A stretch of DNA of 64,000 bases from Bacillus pumilus (GTDB lineage Bacteria > Bacillota > Bacilli > Bacillales > Bacillaceae): positions 2,666,001 to 2,730,000 of the forward strand of contig NZ_LT906438.1 of assembly GCF_900186955.1 (NCBI RefSeq), written 5' to 3'. Made by a program: the position numbers and the translations under genes. Positions 1-8,252 of the stretch are shown here, one piece after another. Each line of letters begins with the position of its first letter. The stretch's first letter is position 1. The notes beneath the pieces are model-generated. The model did no database searches and was not told where the DNA came from. It saw only the letters and a program-made list of their open reading frames with translations.

Positions 1-1339
1 CCATATAAGCTGAATCTCCTGAAACATACCAATCTCCCGGCATAAAGTAAGATTCATATTTTTCAGGATTGTTCCAGATCGTATGCATCATAGACGGCCA
101 GCCTTTTTTGATGGCGAGGTTGCCCATCCGGTATGGCGGAAGTTCATTTCCGGCATTATCCACAATCGCAGCTTCTACGCCTGGAATCGGTTTTCCCATT
201 GAACCTGGTTTGATATCCATGCATGGATAATTACAAATTAGCTGTGCACCGGTTTCCGTCATCCACCAAGTGTCATGAATTCGTTTACCAAATACAGCGT
301 CTCCCCAGCGGATGACTTCTGGATTAAGTGGCTCACCTACACTTAACACATGACGGAGCGAGCTGAGATCATATTTTTGAATGAGGTCATCTCCTGCCCC
401 CATTAGCATTCTAAAAGCGGTCGGTGCACTGTACCAAACGGTCACACCTAGTGATTCAATCGTTTCATACCACGTATCAGGGCTAAATCTGCCGCCTAAA
501 ATGACATTCGTCGCCCCATTTAACCACGGTGAAAAAATGCCGTACACTGTGCCTGTTACCCAGCCTGGGTCAGCTGTACACCAGTAGACATCGTCTTCTT
601 TCAGATCAAGCACCCATTTACCAGTCTGGTCTTGCTGTACCATTGCGCCATGGACATGCAGCACACCTTTTGGCGTACCTGTCGACCCTGACGTGTAATG
701 AAGCAGAAAGCCGTCTTTTTCATCCATCCATTCGATTTCAAGGTCCTTCGCCGCCTGCGCAAAAGCCTCTTCATAATGGATTGTCCGAACGCCATCGACG
801 TCTTCCTTTTCACCGCCAACAATGATGACAGATTCAAGTTTCGGAAGCTCTGCAAATGGAATTCGTTCAAGCAGATCCGGCGTTGTCACAATGACCTTCG
901 CCTCGCTATTTTCTAAACGGTCTTTGACCGCACCTTCCATAAATGCCTCAAATAACGGGCCAACGATCGCACCAATTTTGACTGCGCCAAGCAGAAGAAA
1001 ATAGAGCTCAGGTGATCTTGGCATAAAGATAAATACGCGATCCCCTTTTTGCACATTCGCATTTTCTCTGAATAGATTTCCCGCTTTATTTGTGTTGATT
1101 TTCATATCTCTGAACGTATATTTTTCATCCCGCTGTGAATCTTTGTAGTGAAGCGCCACCTTGTTCTTACGAAACGAGTCCGCATGTCTGTCAATCGCTT
1201 CATAGGCTGCATTTATGTTTCCTGTTTCATACCATGAGAAGTTTTTTCTTGCTTCTTCCCATGAAAATTCTTTGTATGCCTGCTCATAATCATTTAAATG
1301 ATAGTCCCCTTTTACTGATGGTAGCGTTTCCACTTTCAT
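1..1339 (-). CDS. acsA: acetyl-CoA synthetase (AMP-forming), 3' end beyond window
   Basis: Activates acetate with ATP to acetyl-AMP and then acetyl-CoA in the cytoplasm, so the cell can re-use excreted acetate. The gene runs off the left edge. About 446 N-terminal codons are present of a family length near 570, so the C-terminal domain with the lysine that AcuA acetylates is not visible. The adenylate-forming signature HYTSGSTGTPKG reads on the complement at 666-700. The ATG at 1339-1337 follows a strong AAAGGGGGA ribosome site. The gene is divergent from acuABC, whose products acetylate and deacetylate this enzyme, and it has a near-consensus promoter and a cre-like box upstream, which fits catabolite control. 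Confidence 0.95.
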   Translation of the reverse strand, partial: MKVETLPSVKGDYHLNDYEQAYKEFSWEEARKNFSWYETGNINAAYEAIDRHADSFRKNKVALHYKDSQRDEKYTFRDMKINTNKAGNLFRENANVQKGDRVFIFMPRSPELYFLLLGAVKIGAIVGPLFEAFMEGAVKDRLENSEAKVIVTTPDLLERIPFAELPKLESVIIVGGEKEDVDGVRTIHYEEAFAQAAKDLEIEWMDEKDGFLLHYTSGSTGTPKGVLHVHGAMVQQDQTGKWVLDLKEDDVYWCTADPGWVTGTVYGIFSPWLNGATNVILGGRFSPDTWYETIESLGVTVWYSAPTAFRMLMGAGDDLIQKYDLSSLRHVLSVGEPLNPEVIRWGDAVFGKRIHDTWWMTETGAQLICNYPCMDIKPGSMGKPIPGVEAAIVDNAGNELPPYRMGNLAIKKGWPSMMHTIWNNPEKYESYFMPGDWYVSGDSAYM

Positions 1340-1354
1340 CAAACAGTCCCCCTT

Positions 1355-1403
1355 TGCATACGTTTACAATGACCATTATAGTATAGATGACTTTTTTTCT
1401 CAA
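1355..1403 (-). promoter_or_regulatory. acsA promoter with overlapping cre-like box
   Basis: Reading the minus strand, TTGAGA (1403-1398) and TATAAT (1380-1375) are separated by exactly 17 bp. The box TGTAAACGTATGCA (1368-1355) lies just downstream of the -10, near the expected transcription start. It fits the cre consensus with about two mismatches. A CcpA site in this position would act as a block. The promoter is convincing; the cre is a candidate. Confidence 0.65.
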
Positions 1404-1421
1404 TTTTTAAAAAACTTATAG

Positions 1422-1435
1422 TGAAACCGTTTTAA
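1422..1435 (+). promoter_or_regulatory. candidate cre box upstream of acuA
   Basis: TGAAACCGTTTTAA resembles the CcpA operator (TGAAANCGNTTTCA type) with one mismatch at the penultimate position. It lies 60 bp before the acuA start, where the acuA promoter is expected. In B. subtilis acuABC is CcpA-repressed, so position and sequence both fit. I did not find a convincing -35/-10 pair for acuA. Confidence 0.5.
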
Positions 1436-1494
1436 TTCTTGCAAGTTTTAAGATAAAATAGAGACGACTCACTAGAATTTGAGGCGGTGGATAC

Positions 1495-2127
1495 GTGGAG
1501 CATCCTAAAACTTATTATTCAAAAACCATTAAGCGAGAAACAGGTACCATCCTGATTGAAGGTCCGGTACCTGCATCAGAGCTTGCGAACTATACGTTTC
1601 ATGAAGGCCTAACGGCATTTCGCACGCCAGAGGAACAGAAACAAGCACTTGTTGAAATAGCAGACCTTCCAGAAGGACGTATTATCATTGCAAGAGTGGA
1701 TGAGCTTGTTGTCGGCTATGTCACGTATTTATATCCTGATCCGCTTGAGCGCTGGTCAGAGGGCAACATGGACAATTTAATCGAGCTTGGCGCGATTGAG
1801 GTCGCTCCTCCATTTAGAGGCTGCTCACTTGGTAAGCATTTACTTGATGTGAGCATGATGGATGAGCAAATGGAGAATTATATCGTCATTACAACTGAAT
1901 ATTACTGGCATTGGGATTTAAAGGGGACAAAGAAAAACGTGTGGGAGTACCGCAAGATGATGGAGAAAATGATGAACGCAGGCGGTCTTGTTTGGTTTGC
2001 AACAGACGAGCCAGAGATCAGCTCACATCCAGCCAATTGTTTAATGGCCAGAATCGGGAAAAACGTGAGTCCTGATTCGATTGAGCGTTTCGATCGTCTT
2101 CGCTTCCATCAACGCTTTATGTATTAA
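1495..2127 (+). CDS. acuA: acetyltransferase AcuA
   Basis: GNAT-family protein acetyltransferase that acetylates the active-site lysine of acetyl-CoA synthetase and so switches it off. The protein is 210 aa, the usual length. The GNAT acetyl-CoA-binding segment is seen at residues about 100-118, with APPFRGCSLGKHLL as the R-x-x-G-x-G/A-type loop. The GTG start at 1495 is set by the upstream GAGGCGG site. It is the first gene of acuABC, with 39 bp to acuB, and is divergent from its substrate gene acsA. The cre-like box upstream suggests repression on glucose through CcpA, which is encoded at the other end of the cluster. Confidence 0.95.
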   Translation: MEHPKTYYSKTIKRETGTILIEGPVPASELANYTFHEGLTAFRTPEEQKQALVEIADLPEGRIIIARVDELVVGYVTYLYPDPLERWSEGNMDNLIELGAIEVAPPFRGCSLGKHLLDVSMMDEQMENYIVITTEYYWHWDLKGTKKNVWEYRKMMEKMMNAGGLVWFATDEPEISSHPANCLMARIGKNVSPDSIERFDRLRFHQRFMY

Positions 2128-2166
2128 CGTTCAATTCGTTTTTTTGGCAAAGGGGATTGGTAAACA

Positions 2167-2808
2167 ATGATGATTGAACAAATTATGGAGCGTGATGTGA
2201 TCACGCTGCGAAAAACCGATACGATTGAAGAAGCCATAAAAAAAATGAGTGCACATCACATTCGGCATATTCCAATCGTATCTGATCAAGATTCTGTCAT
2301 TGGGATGGTGACAGATCGAGATATTAAAAATGCCAGTCCAAGTATATTTGAAACAGAAAAAAGGAAGCTCTTTATTCAGCGGCCTGTTGAAGAGATCATG
2401 GTATTAGAGACGATTACTGCTCATCCGCTTGATTTCGTTGAAGAGATTTCTAGTGTCTTTTTTGAACACGGAATTGGCTGCCTTCCAGTGGTGAGACGCG
2501 GCAAGCTTGTAGGCATTATCACAAAGACTGATTTGCTTCGTACGTTTGTCAGACTGACAGGTGCAGATCAGCCTGGGTCACACTTAGAGGTTGAAGTGGA
2601 CCAAATGACAGAAGGTCTTGCAGACATTACGACCATTTTAAAAGAGCAGCATATTCAAATGCTGAGTGTGCTTGTGTATCCGCATGCAAATGAATCGTCT
2701 AAAGTGCTCGTCTTCCGCCTTCAAACCATGCATGCAGATCATGTGACGAAGCTGATTCGTGCAAAAGGCTATAAGGTGCTGTGGCCTATGGAGCAGACGA
2801 TCAAATGA
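2167..2808 (+). CDS. acuB: acetoin/acetate utilisation protein AcuB (CBS-ACT)
   Basis: Probable nucleotide-sensing regulatory protein of the acu cluster; its biochemical role is not settled. The protein is 213 aa. Two CBS motifs occupy residues about 1-55 (IMERDVITLRKTDTIEEA, HIRHIPIV, GMVTDRD) and 70-125 (HGIGCLPVV, GIITKTDLL), followed by an ACT-like domain at about 135-213. CBS pairs usually bind adenine nucleotides, so it may report energy state to AcuA or AcuC; this is inference. It starts with ATGATG behind AAAGGGG, and its stop overlaps the acuC start as ATGA, so the two are translationally coupled. Confidence 0.93.
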   Translation: MMIEQIMERDVITLRKTDTIEEAIKKMSAHHIRHIPIVSDQDSVIGMVTDRDIKNASPSIFETEKRKLFIQRPVEEIMVLETITAHPLDFVEEISSVFFEHGIGCLPVVRRGKLVGIITKTDLLRTFVRLTGADQPGSHLEVEVDQMTEGLADITTILKEQHIQMLSVLVYPHANESSKVLVFRLQTMHADHVTKLIRAKGYKVLWPMEQTIK

Positions 2809-3965
2809 AGGAAGCGACCTTTGTTTTTTCACCCTCTTTTCAAACGTACCAGTTTCACCAAGACCATCCCTTCAATCAGCTTCGTGTCTACTTAACATAT
2901 GACCTGCTTCAAAAAATGAAGGCGTTAACAGATGATGAGATCGTCGCACCGCGTATGGCGACCCTCGAGGAATTAAAGCTCGTCCATACAGCCGATTATA
3001 TTCAAGCTGTGCAGCGGGCTAGTCAAGGAAAGCTCTCTACAGCAGAGGGGGAGCGCTACGGTCTTGGCACGGAGGATACACCGATGTTTGCAGGTATGCA
3101 TGAGGCAGCTTCTCTCCTTGTTGGCGGGACACTCACAGCCGTTGACCAAGTAATGATGGGACACTCGCAGCATGCACTGAATCTTGGCGGTGGACTTCAT
3201 CACGGGTTTAAAGGGCGTGCATCTGGCTTCTGTATTTATAATGACAGCTCAGTGGCGATTCAATATATTCAAAAGACATATGGTGCAAGAATTTTATATA
3301 TTGATACGGATGCCCATCATGGAGATGGTGTACAATTCAGCTTCTATGACGACCCTGAGGTATGTACGGTCTCGATTCATGAAACGGGACGCTATTTGTT
3401 CCCTGGAACTGGACAAGTACAGGAAAGAGGTCATGATAAAGGCTATGGCTACGCCTACAATATTCCGCTTGATGCATTTACAGAAGACGAATCGTTCCTT
3501 GAAGCATACCGAACAGCAGTGACGGAAATTGCTGCTTTTTTTAAACCAGATGTGATTTTGACGCAAAACGGCGCAGACGCACACTACTATGATCCGTTAA
3601 CCCATTTATCTGCCACCATGAAAATATATGAGGAAATTCCTAGACTTGCCCATGAATTAGCGCATCAATATTGTGATGGCAAATGGATCGCTGTCGGCGG
3701 AGGAGGATATGATATTTGGCGTGTCGTGCCAAGGGCGTGGAGCCGAATTTGGCTTGAAATGAAAGGTATTACACCGCCTAATGAACTGCCTCAGGACTGG
3801 GTTCAGGCTTGGCATAAACAATCTCCTGTCACCCTGCCATCCACATGGAGAGACCCTGACGATTTATATCCACCGATCCCAAGAAAAGCAGAAATCACAG
3901 AAAAAAATGCTCAAACTGTAGAAAAAGCACTGATGCCCGTTAGAAGAGAAAAGAAAAATGCATAA
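2805..3965 (+). CDS. acuC: AcuC, class I-type deacetylase
   Basis: Zinc-dependent histone-deacetylase-fold enzyme that removes the acetyl group placed on AcsA by AcuA and so reactivates acetate use. The 386 aa protein shows the active-site HH pair at residues 132-133, the metal and charge-relay segment DTDAHHGDG at 167-175 and the HETGRYLFPGTG loop. I start it at ATG 2805 (MKEATFVFSP) rather than at an upstream in-frame ATG. This fits the AcuC N-terminus, overlaps acuB by ATGA and leaves a GGAG about 12 nt upstream. It ends at a terminator shared with convergent ccpA. Confidence 0.95.
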   Translation: MKEATFVFSPSFQTYQFHQDHPFNQLRVYLTYDLLQKMKALTDDEIVAPRMATLEELKLVHTADYIQAVQRASQGKLSTAEGERYGLGTEDTPMFAGMHEAASLLVGGTLTAVDQVMMGHSQHALNLGGGLHHGFKGRASGFCIYNDSSVAIQYIQKTYGARILYIDTDAHHGDGVQFSFYDDPEVCTVSIHETGRYLFPGTGQVQERGHDKGYGYAYNIPLDAFTEDESFLEAYRTAVTEIAAFFKPDVILTQNGADAHYYDPLTHLSATMKIYEEIPRLAHELAHQYCDGKWIAVGGGGYDIWRVVPRAWSRIWLEMKGITPPNELPQDWVQAWHKQSPVTLPSTWRDPDDLYPPIPRKAEITEKNAQTVEKALMPVRREKKNA

Positions 3966-3966
3966 G

Positions 3967-4005
3967 AAAAGCAGGCATTCACTGATGTGTAAGCCTGCTT
4001 TTTCG
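3967..4005. terminator. bidirectional terminator between acuC and ccpA
   Basis: A 10-bp perfect stem AAAAGCAGGC / GCCTGCTTTT (3967-3976 and 3993-4002) has a 16-nt loop and a T-rich tail on the plus strand. It ends acuABC. The minus-strand tail (TTTTCTTATG) could also serve ccpA. Confidence 0.85.
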
Positions 4006-4007
4006 TT

Positions 4008-5009
4008 TTATTTTGTTGATTGTCTTTCTTCAATTCTGTGTGGAAGTTCCACAATTTGGTCATCTACTTGCTCTTTGTTCATCAGCTTTGTCAGCAGTCT
4101 CATTGCGACAGCACCAATATCATACGTCGGCTGAACAACAGTTGTCAGCTGAGGACGCACCATGAGAGAAAGTCTCGTGTTATCAAAGCCAATCACTTCT
4201 AAATCGTCAGGAATGGATACGCCTCTATCTTGTGCTCCATGAATGACACCTAGCGCCATTTCATCCGTAGCCGCAATAACAGCTGTCGGCTTGTCAGACT
4301 GCTCAAGCAAGTGAGCAAGTGATTCAATTCCAGAATCATACGAATAATCGCCTTCAGCGACGAGCGCATCGTCAAATGCGATGCCCGCTTCTTCGAGCGC
4401 ACGCTTATAGCCTGCAAGCTTTCTCATAGAGTTAATCGGTTCTGACATTGGGCCAGATACGAAGGCAATTCGCTTATGTCCTTTTTCAACTAAAAGCTGA
4501 ACTGAATCATAAATCGCTTGCTCGTAGTTGATGTTGACAGATGGTGTTTGAGCTTGCTCTTCAACAGATGCAGCAAGAACAATTGGCACAGGAGAGCGCT
4601 TAAATTCTTCAACAAGCACATCTGTGATATTTCCACCCATAAAGACAATCCCATCTACTTGTTTACCTAGCATTGTATTTAATAGATGAAGCTCTTTATC
4701 GGTATTTTGATCTGAGTTGCTCAAAATGATGTTGTACTTATACATCGTGGCGATATCTTCAATTCCGCGAGCAAGCTCTGAATAGAAGATACTCGAAATA
4801 TCAGGGATGATGACTCCCACCGTTGTTGTTTTTTTACTTGCAAGGCCTCGTGCCACCGCATTCGGGCGATAGCCAAGGCGATCAATCGCTTCAAGTACCT
4901 TTTTTCTTGTTGTTGGTTTTACATTCGGATTCCCATTCACTACGCGTGATACCGTTGCCATACTTACATTTGCTTCTCTTGCTACATCATATATTGTAAC
5001 ATTATTCAC
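4008..5009 (-). CDS. ccpA: catabolite control protein A
   Basis: LacI/GalR-family master regulator of carbon catabolite control. With HPr-Ser46-P it binds cre boxes to repress or activate carbon genes. The protein is 333 aa. The N-terminal HTH is seen at residues about 3-25 ([20 protein letters not shown]), then the hinge helix ([10 protein letters not shown]) and the sugar-binding-protein-like core. I start it at GTG 5009 (MNNVTIYDV), 8 nt after AAGGAG. An in-frame GTG at 5018 lies inside that ribosome site and is rejected. The gene is downstream of aroA, as in B. subtilis, but convergent with acuC with no motPS between. Several cre boxes in this window are likely targets. Confidence 0.97.
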   Translation of the reverse strand: MNNVTIYDVAREANVSMATVSRVVNGNPNVKPTTRKKVLEAIDRLGYRPNAVARGLASKKTTTVGVIIPDISSIFYSELARGIEDIATMYKYNIILSNSDQNTDKELHLLNTMLGKQVDGIVFMGGNITDVLVEEFKRSPVPIVLAASVEEQAQTPSVNINYEQAIYDSVQLLVEKGHKRIAFVSGPMSEPINSMRKLAGYKRALEEAGIAFDDALVAEGDYSYDSGIESLAHLLEQSDKPTAVIAATDEMALGVIHGAQDRGVSIPDDLEVIGFDNTRLSLMVRPQLTTVVQPTYDIGAVAMRLLTKLMNKEQVDDQIVELPHRIEERQSTK

Positions 5010-5166
5010 ATAAATCACTCCTTCAAATACACTTCATATCTATAGCATTCACCAATTGGATAGAGACATGTCAGATACGAGGAAAATAATATCCTATTTG
5101 TCATTAAAACGATGAAAAGAGACACATAATTTTTCAATCTACATCAAAATGACATTCTTTTATGAA

Positions 5167-5203
5167 ATTATACACGTTTTTTCACCATATGAAAACGTTC
5201 CCT
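5167..5203 (-). promoter_or_regulatory. candidate ccpA promoter overlapped by a cre-consensus box
   Basis: Reading the minus strand, TTTTCA (5195-5190) and TATAAT (5172-5167) are 17 bp apart. On the plus strand TGAAAACGTTCCCT (5190-5203, preceded by A) satisfies every fixed position of WTGNAANCGNWNNCW and covers the -35. The -35 is weak (4 of 6). This arrangement would allow CcpA to control its own gene. Confidence 0.45.
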
Positions 5204-5349
5204 TTCTTTTTATAACTAAATTAAACAAACTTTAATGAGCTTGTTACCTGTAAATTGAATCATATTTCATGAAAAATCGTCGAGAACGTCAGCTATGACA
5301 ATGATCTTAGCAGATTCTATTGAATTTTAAAAATGAAAACATTGTGAAC

Positions 5350-5390
5350 AAGCACTTTTAAAGCTTGCAATGTGTTCTTTTCCTTTCATT
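5350..5390 (-). other. bulged hairpin in the aroA-ccpA intergenic region
   Basis: The arms ACATTG(TGAA)CAAGC and GCTTGCAATGT can pair with a 4-nt bulge. On the minus strand the structure is followed by TTTTCATTTTT, so it could be a second, weaker terminator behind aroA. The rest of 5010-5417 is AT-rich and shows no gene. Confidence 0.35.
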
Positions 5391-5417
5391 CCCAATATCC
5401 ATCATGTTTTATCCATA

Positions 5418-5447
5418 GAAAAACCGCCGGGCAGTCATCCGGCGGCT
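5418..5447 (-). terminator. aroA terminator
   Basis: GC-rich stem CCGCCGG / CCGGCGG (5424-5430 and 5439-5445), followed on the minus strand by TTTTTC, directly after the aroA stop. Confidence 0.88.
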
Positions 5448-5459
5448 TTCTATCTATGA

Positions 5460-6536
5460 TTACGCGTGAATGTTAACAAGTGGTCTTAACGCATCTAACC
5501 ATTTTTCGAATTGAGGAATGTCCATTTGCTGCGCTGAGTCAGATAGAGCAACAGATGGATCTGGATGCACTTCTGCCATGACACCGTCTGCTCCAATCGC
5601 AAGAGCTGCTTTCGCTGTTGGAAGGAGAAGATCTCTACGTCCAGTTGAGTGCGTCACATCAACAAAGACTGGTAAATGTGTTTCTTGTTTCAAAATTGGC
5701 ACAGCAGAAATATCTAGTGTATTTCTTGTCGCTGTTTCATATGTGCGGATACCGCGCTCGCAAAGGATGATTTGGTCATTTCCTTGGGCGATGATGTATT
5801 CAGCTGCATTGATGAATTCTGAAATAGTCGCTGCAAGACCACGTTTTAAAAGAACTGGTTTCTTCACAGATCCTGCTGCTTTTAATAGCTCGAAGTTTTG
5901 CATGTTTCGTGCACCAATTTGGATGACATCGATATGCTCAATCGCTTCTTCAATATGAGCAGGATTGACGATTTCACTAATGACAGCAAGACCGTATTCA
6001 TCCGCTACACGCTTTAGAATTTTAAGACCGTCTACACCGAGTCCTTGGAAATCGTATGGACTTGTGCGAGGTTTAAATGCACCTCCGCGAAGTAGTTTTA
6101 GTCCTTGCTGTTTCGCTGCTGCCGCCACTTCTGCGACTTGCTCGTAGCTTTCAACAGCACATGGTCCAACGATGAAGCGCTGTTTCCCATCACCGATCGC
6201 TTCTCCATTGATGTTCACGATTGTATTTTCCGATTTTTTCTTACGAGAAACAAGAAGTGCTTTGCTGTGGTCATCTTCTTGAAGCTCTAGGCCTGCTTTG
6301 AAAATCTCTTTGAAAATATGCTGAATTGTTGAGTTTTCGAATGGTCCATCATTTGCTTCAAGAATTTGGTTCAGCATTGTGCGCTCTCTGACAGGATCAT
6401 AACGGTTGACACCTTGCGCTTCTTTCGCCTTTCCAATTTCTTTTACAATGCTTCCTCTTTCATTGATCAGTTTTAAGATTTGAAGATTTAGTTCATCTGC
6501 CTGCTGTCTCAATTGTTCTAGTTCATTGTTGCTCAT
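5460..6536 (-). CDS. aroA: bifunctional DAHP synthase / chorismate mutase
   Basis: Condenses phosphoenolpyruvate and erythrose 4-phosphate to DAHP, the first step of aromatic amino acid synthesis. An N-terminal AroQ-type chorismate mutase domain (about residues 1-90, [20 protein letters not shown]) acts as the feedback sensor for chorismate and prephenate. The catalytic barrel (about 105-358) shows the KDSA/DAHP signatures [20 protein letters not shown] and [10 protein letters not shown] prefer the ATG at 6536 (MSNNELEQL, 358 aa) with AAAGG 9 nt upstream; an ATG three codons earlier has a shorter alternative spacing. A near-consensus promoter precedes it and a strong terminator follows, with ccpA downstream. 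Confidence 0.96.
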   Translation of the reverse strand: MSNNELEQLRQQADELNLQILKLINERGSIVKEIGKAKEAQGVNRYDPVRERTMLNQILEANDGPFENSTIQHIFKEIFKAGLELQEDDHSKALLVSRKKKSENTIVNINGEAIGDGKQRFIVGPCAVESYEQVAEVAAAAKQQGLKLLRGGAFKPRTSPYDFQGLGVDGLKILKRVADEYGLAVISEIVNPAHIEEAIEHIDVIQIGARNMQNFELLKAAGSVKKPVLLKRGLAATISEFINAAEYIIAQGNDQIILCERGIRTYETATRNTLDISAVPILKQETHLPVFVDVTHSTGRRDLLLPTAKAALAIGADGVMAEVHPDPSVALSDSAQQMDIPQFEKWLDALRPLVNIHA

Positions 6537-6600
6537 TTTTGTCATCCTTTCCTCTGCCTGTTCTCGCTTTTTTTTTTTTCATTCTCTCATGATAGGGTTT

Positions 6601-6629
6601 ATTATAAACAAAGATTTCGGAATTGTCAC
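6601..6629 (-). promoter_or_regulatory. aroA promoter
   Basis: Minus-strand GTGACA (6629-6624) and TATAAT (6606-6601) with a 17-bp spacer, about 65 bp before the aroA start. This is a good SigA-type match. Confidence 0.75.
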
Positions 6630-6722
6630 GAAAATTTTCTTTATTACCCAAACGCTTTTAAGCGATAAAGTATTATGTGTAAGATTATAGCATAGTTTTG
6701 ATTGAAGTAAACCTTTTTTATA

Positions 6723-6752
6723 AAAAAAACGTCAGCAGTTGCTGACGTTTCT
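6723..6752 (-). terminator. ytxGHJ operon terminator
   Basis: Perfect 10-bp stem AACGTCAGCA / TGCTGACGTT (6728-6737 and 6740-6749) with a 2-nt loop and eight T residues on the minus strand, directly after brxC (ytxJ). The minimal loop suggests that the inner pairs open. Confidence 0.88.
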
Positions 6753-6753
6753 T

Positions 6754-7077
6754 TTACACATTATGTTCAAGCGCTTCTTTTGTAATGCTTGAGTGGGATG
6801 CATGCCATTTTACTTTTCCACCGCTAAAGACGAGTGCCTGGGGACTTTCGTGCTTTACCCCTGACTTTTCTGTCACATAGGATGAAAGCTCTCTTGTGTT
6901 TTGAATTTGCAAGAAATAAGTTGGCACGTCTTCATGTGCAGACGCAAATGCTTCAAACTCTTGAAAAGCCGCTTGACTGATCGGACATGTCAAACTGTGC
7001 TTAAAAAAGACAAAGGTCCCATCTTGATTCGTTAGTTGATCAAACTGTTCTTCTGTTTCAATGAGTTGTTTTGACAT
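6754..7077 (-). CDS. brxC: monothiol bacilliredoxin BrxC (YtxJ)
   Basis: Thioredoxin-fold protein of the YtxJ (DUF2847) family, thought to remove bacillithiol from S-bacillithiolated proteins after oxidative stress. The protein is 107 aa. The single active-site cysteine is in LTCPIS at residue 31, the monothiol pattern typical of the family; there is no second cysteine in the motif. The start is ATG 7077 (MSKQLIE) behind AAGGAG with 6 nt spacing; a longer in-frame reading lacks a ribosome site. It is the third gene of the ytxG-ytxH-ytxJ stress operon, 33 bp after ytxH. Confidence 0.92.
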   Translation of the reverse strand: MSKQLIETEEQFDQLTNQDGTFVFFKHSLTCPISQAAFQEFEAFASAHEDVPTYFLQIQNTRELSSYVTEKSGVKHESPQALVFSGGKVKWHASHSSITKEALEHNV

Positions 7078-7110
7078 GATGTTCTCCTTCTTCACTCTGT
7101 GCAGTAAGAG

Positions 7111-7581
7111 TTAGCCTTTAGTCGATTGTTCTACTTTTTCTTTGACATCTTTAATGCCATCTTCAATTTCTGATTTCGCTTCTTGTGCTCGTACTTTGGC
7201 TTCATCCGCTACATCTGATGCTTCACTTGCTATGTCAGCTGCCGCATCTTCTGCTTCACTTTTCACATGATTAGCTTTTCCAGCTGCACGTTCTTTTATG
7301 TCTTTCACTTTGTCTAAAATTTGGTTTGACTGTTCTGCCACCATTTGAGACAATTCAGACGTTTTATCTTTCGCAATCGTCACATATTCAGTGCCTCTTT
7401 CTTTTGCATCTGTTGTGAGTCGATCTGTTTTTTCTTTTAAAACATTCGCTTGGGTGTTCAAATCATCGCGAAGCTCTTTCCCTGACTTCGGTGCTAAAAA
7501 TAAAGCTGTTGTTGCACCCACAATTCCACCAATAAGTGTTCCGATCAAAAAGTCTTTGCTATTGATTCCGTCTTTGCTCAT
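7111..7581 (-). CDS. ytxH: general stress protein YtxH
   Basis: Membrane-anchored general stress protein of unknown biochemical role. The protein is 156 aa: one hydrophobic segment with glycine motifs at residues about 10-30 (IGTLIGGIVGATTALFLAP, the GasVesicle/YtxH signature) and then a long, highly charged, alanine-rich, probably helical tail resembling LEA-type or apolipophorin-like amphipathic repeats (AKDKTSEL, SEAEDAAADIASEASDVA). The start is ATG 7581 (MSKDGINS) behind AGGAGG. It is the middle gene of the ytxGHJ operon. The upstream promoter predicts SigB dependence. Confidence 0.92.
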   Translation of the reverse strand: MSKDGINSKDFLIGTLIGGIVGATTALFLAPKSGKELRDDLNTQANVLKEKTDRLTTDAKERGTEYVTIAKDKTSELSQMVAEQSNQILDKVKDIKERAAGKANHVKSEAEDAAADIASEASDVADEAKVRAQEAKSEIEDGIKDVKEKVEQSTKG

Positions 7582-7607
7582 GATTATTCCTCCTATGCGA
7601 AAATGGT

Positions 7608-8027
7608 TTATTTTTGGTGTTTTCGTTGTTTCCATTTTTTATAAATTTCAAGTGCTGCGTTACTCCAGCTTACCACATCCGTGACTTTTTCTTGATTTCG
7701 TTCAACGGATGAAGAAACCGCACCAGCTGCCTGCTTTATGCTTGTATTAAATTGGTTGATCGAGCCGCCAATTCCCTGCACCGCATCCACAACTGTGTTG
7801 AGTTTTGCCGATTTGTCTTGAATATCTTCAGCAAGCTGATTCGTCTTATGTAGCAACTGTGTTGTCTCTGTGGTGATCCCTTGCATCTGACCTTCAAGAC
7901 CTTCTAAAGTTGATGCGACATTCTTTAATGTCAGCTGTAAGGATTTTAATGTTTTGGACAAGTAGATGACAAGAATGAGGAAAGCAATTGCGATCAGTGC
8001 AACGCTTAGATATAGAATAATAATCAT
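7608..8027 (-). CDS. ytxG: general stress protein YtxG (DUF948)
   Basis: Small membrane protein of the DUF948 family, first gene of the ytxGHJ stress operon; its molecular function is unknown. The protein is 139 aa with an N-terminal transmembrane helix (residues about 3-24) followed by a coiled-coil-like region resembling methyl-accepting chemotaxis protein linkers ([36 protein letters not shown]). The start ATG 8027 is placed by AAGGAGGTATCAG. A SigB-type promoter lies 36-61 bp upstream, in line with the known stress induction of this operon in B. subtilis. Confidence 0.9.
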   Translation of the reverse strand: MIIILYLSVALIAIAFLILVIYLSKTLKSLQLTLKNVASTLEGLEGQMQGITTETTQLLHKTNQLAEDIQDKSAKLNTVVDAVQGIGGSINQFNTSIKQAAGAVSSSVERNQEKVTDVVSWSNAALEIYKKWKQRKHQK

Positions 8028-8062
8028 CTGATACCTCCTTTGCTGCGGGCATATTCAATTCA

Positions 8063-8088
8063 TTACCCTCTCGTTGTATCATTCAAAC
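8063..8088 (-). promoter_or_regulatory. SigB-type promoter of ytxGHJ
   Basis: Minus-strand GTTTGA (8088-8083), 14-bp spacer, GGGTAA (8068-8063). Each hexamer matches 5 of 6 of the SigB consensus GTTTAA-N12-14-GGGTAT. It lies 36 bp before ytxG. Confidence 0.75.
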
Positions 8089-8211
8089 ATCGCATAGAAT
8101 GACCGATTGAATAATAATTCTACACTTATTCGCTGATTCCTGTCCACAGCGAACGAAAAAAAGCGGAAGATGTTGACACAATTAGTCGCTTTGTCACATT
8201 TTATTCAAAAT

Positions 8212-8241
8212 AAAAAAAGTGCCGATCAAAACGGCACTTTT
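8212..8241 (-). terminator. murC terminator
   Basis: Stem AAGTGCCG / CGGCACTT (8217-8224 and 8232-8239) with a seven-nucleotide loop and a T7 tract on the minus strand. Confidence 0.88.
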
Positions 8242-8252
8242 CGTTTAAGTAT

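Noticed and set aside
2781..2804. Earlier in-frame start for acuC
   Set aside because: No ribosome site at the right place and no match to the AcuC N-terminus; the ATGA overlap at 2805 is better.
6648..6668. cre box in the aroA upstream region (AAACGCTTTTAAG)
   Set aside because: Both the TG at one end and the CA at the other are missing, so only the CG core matches.
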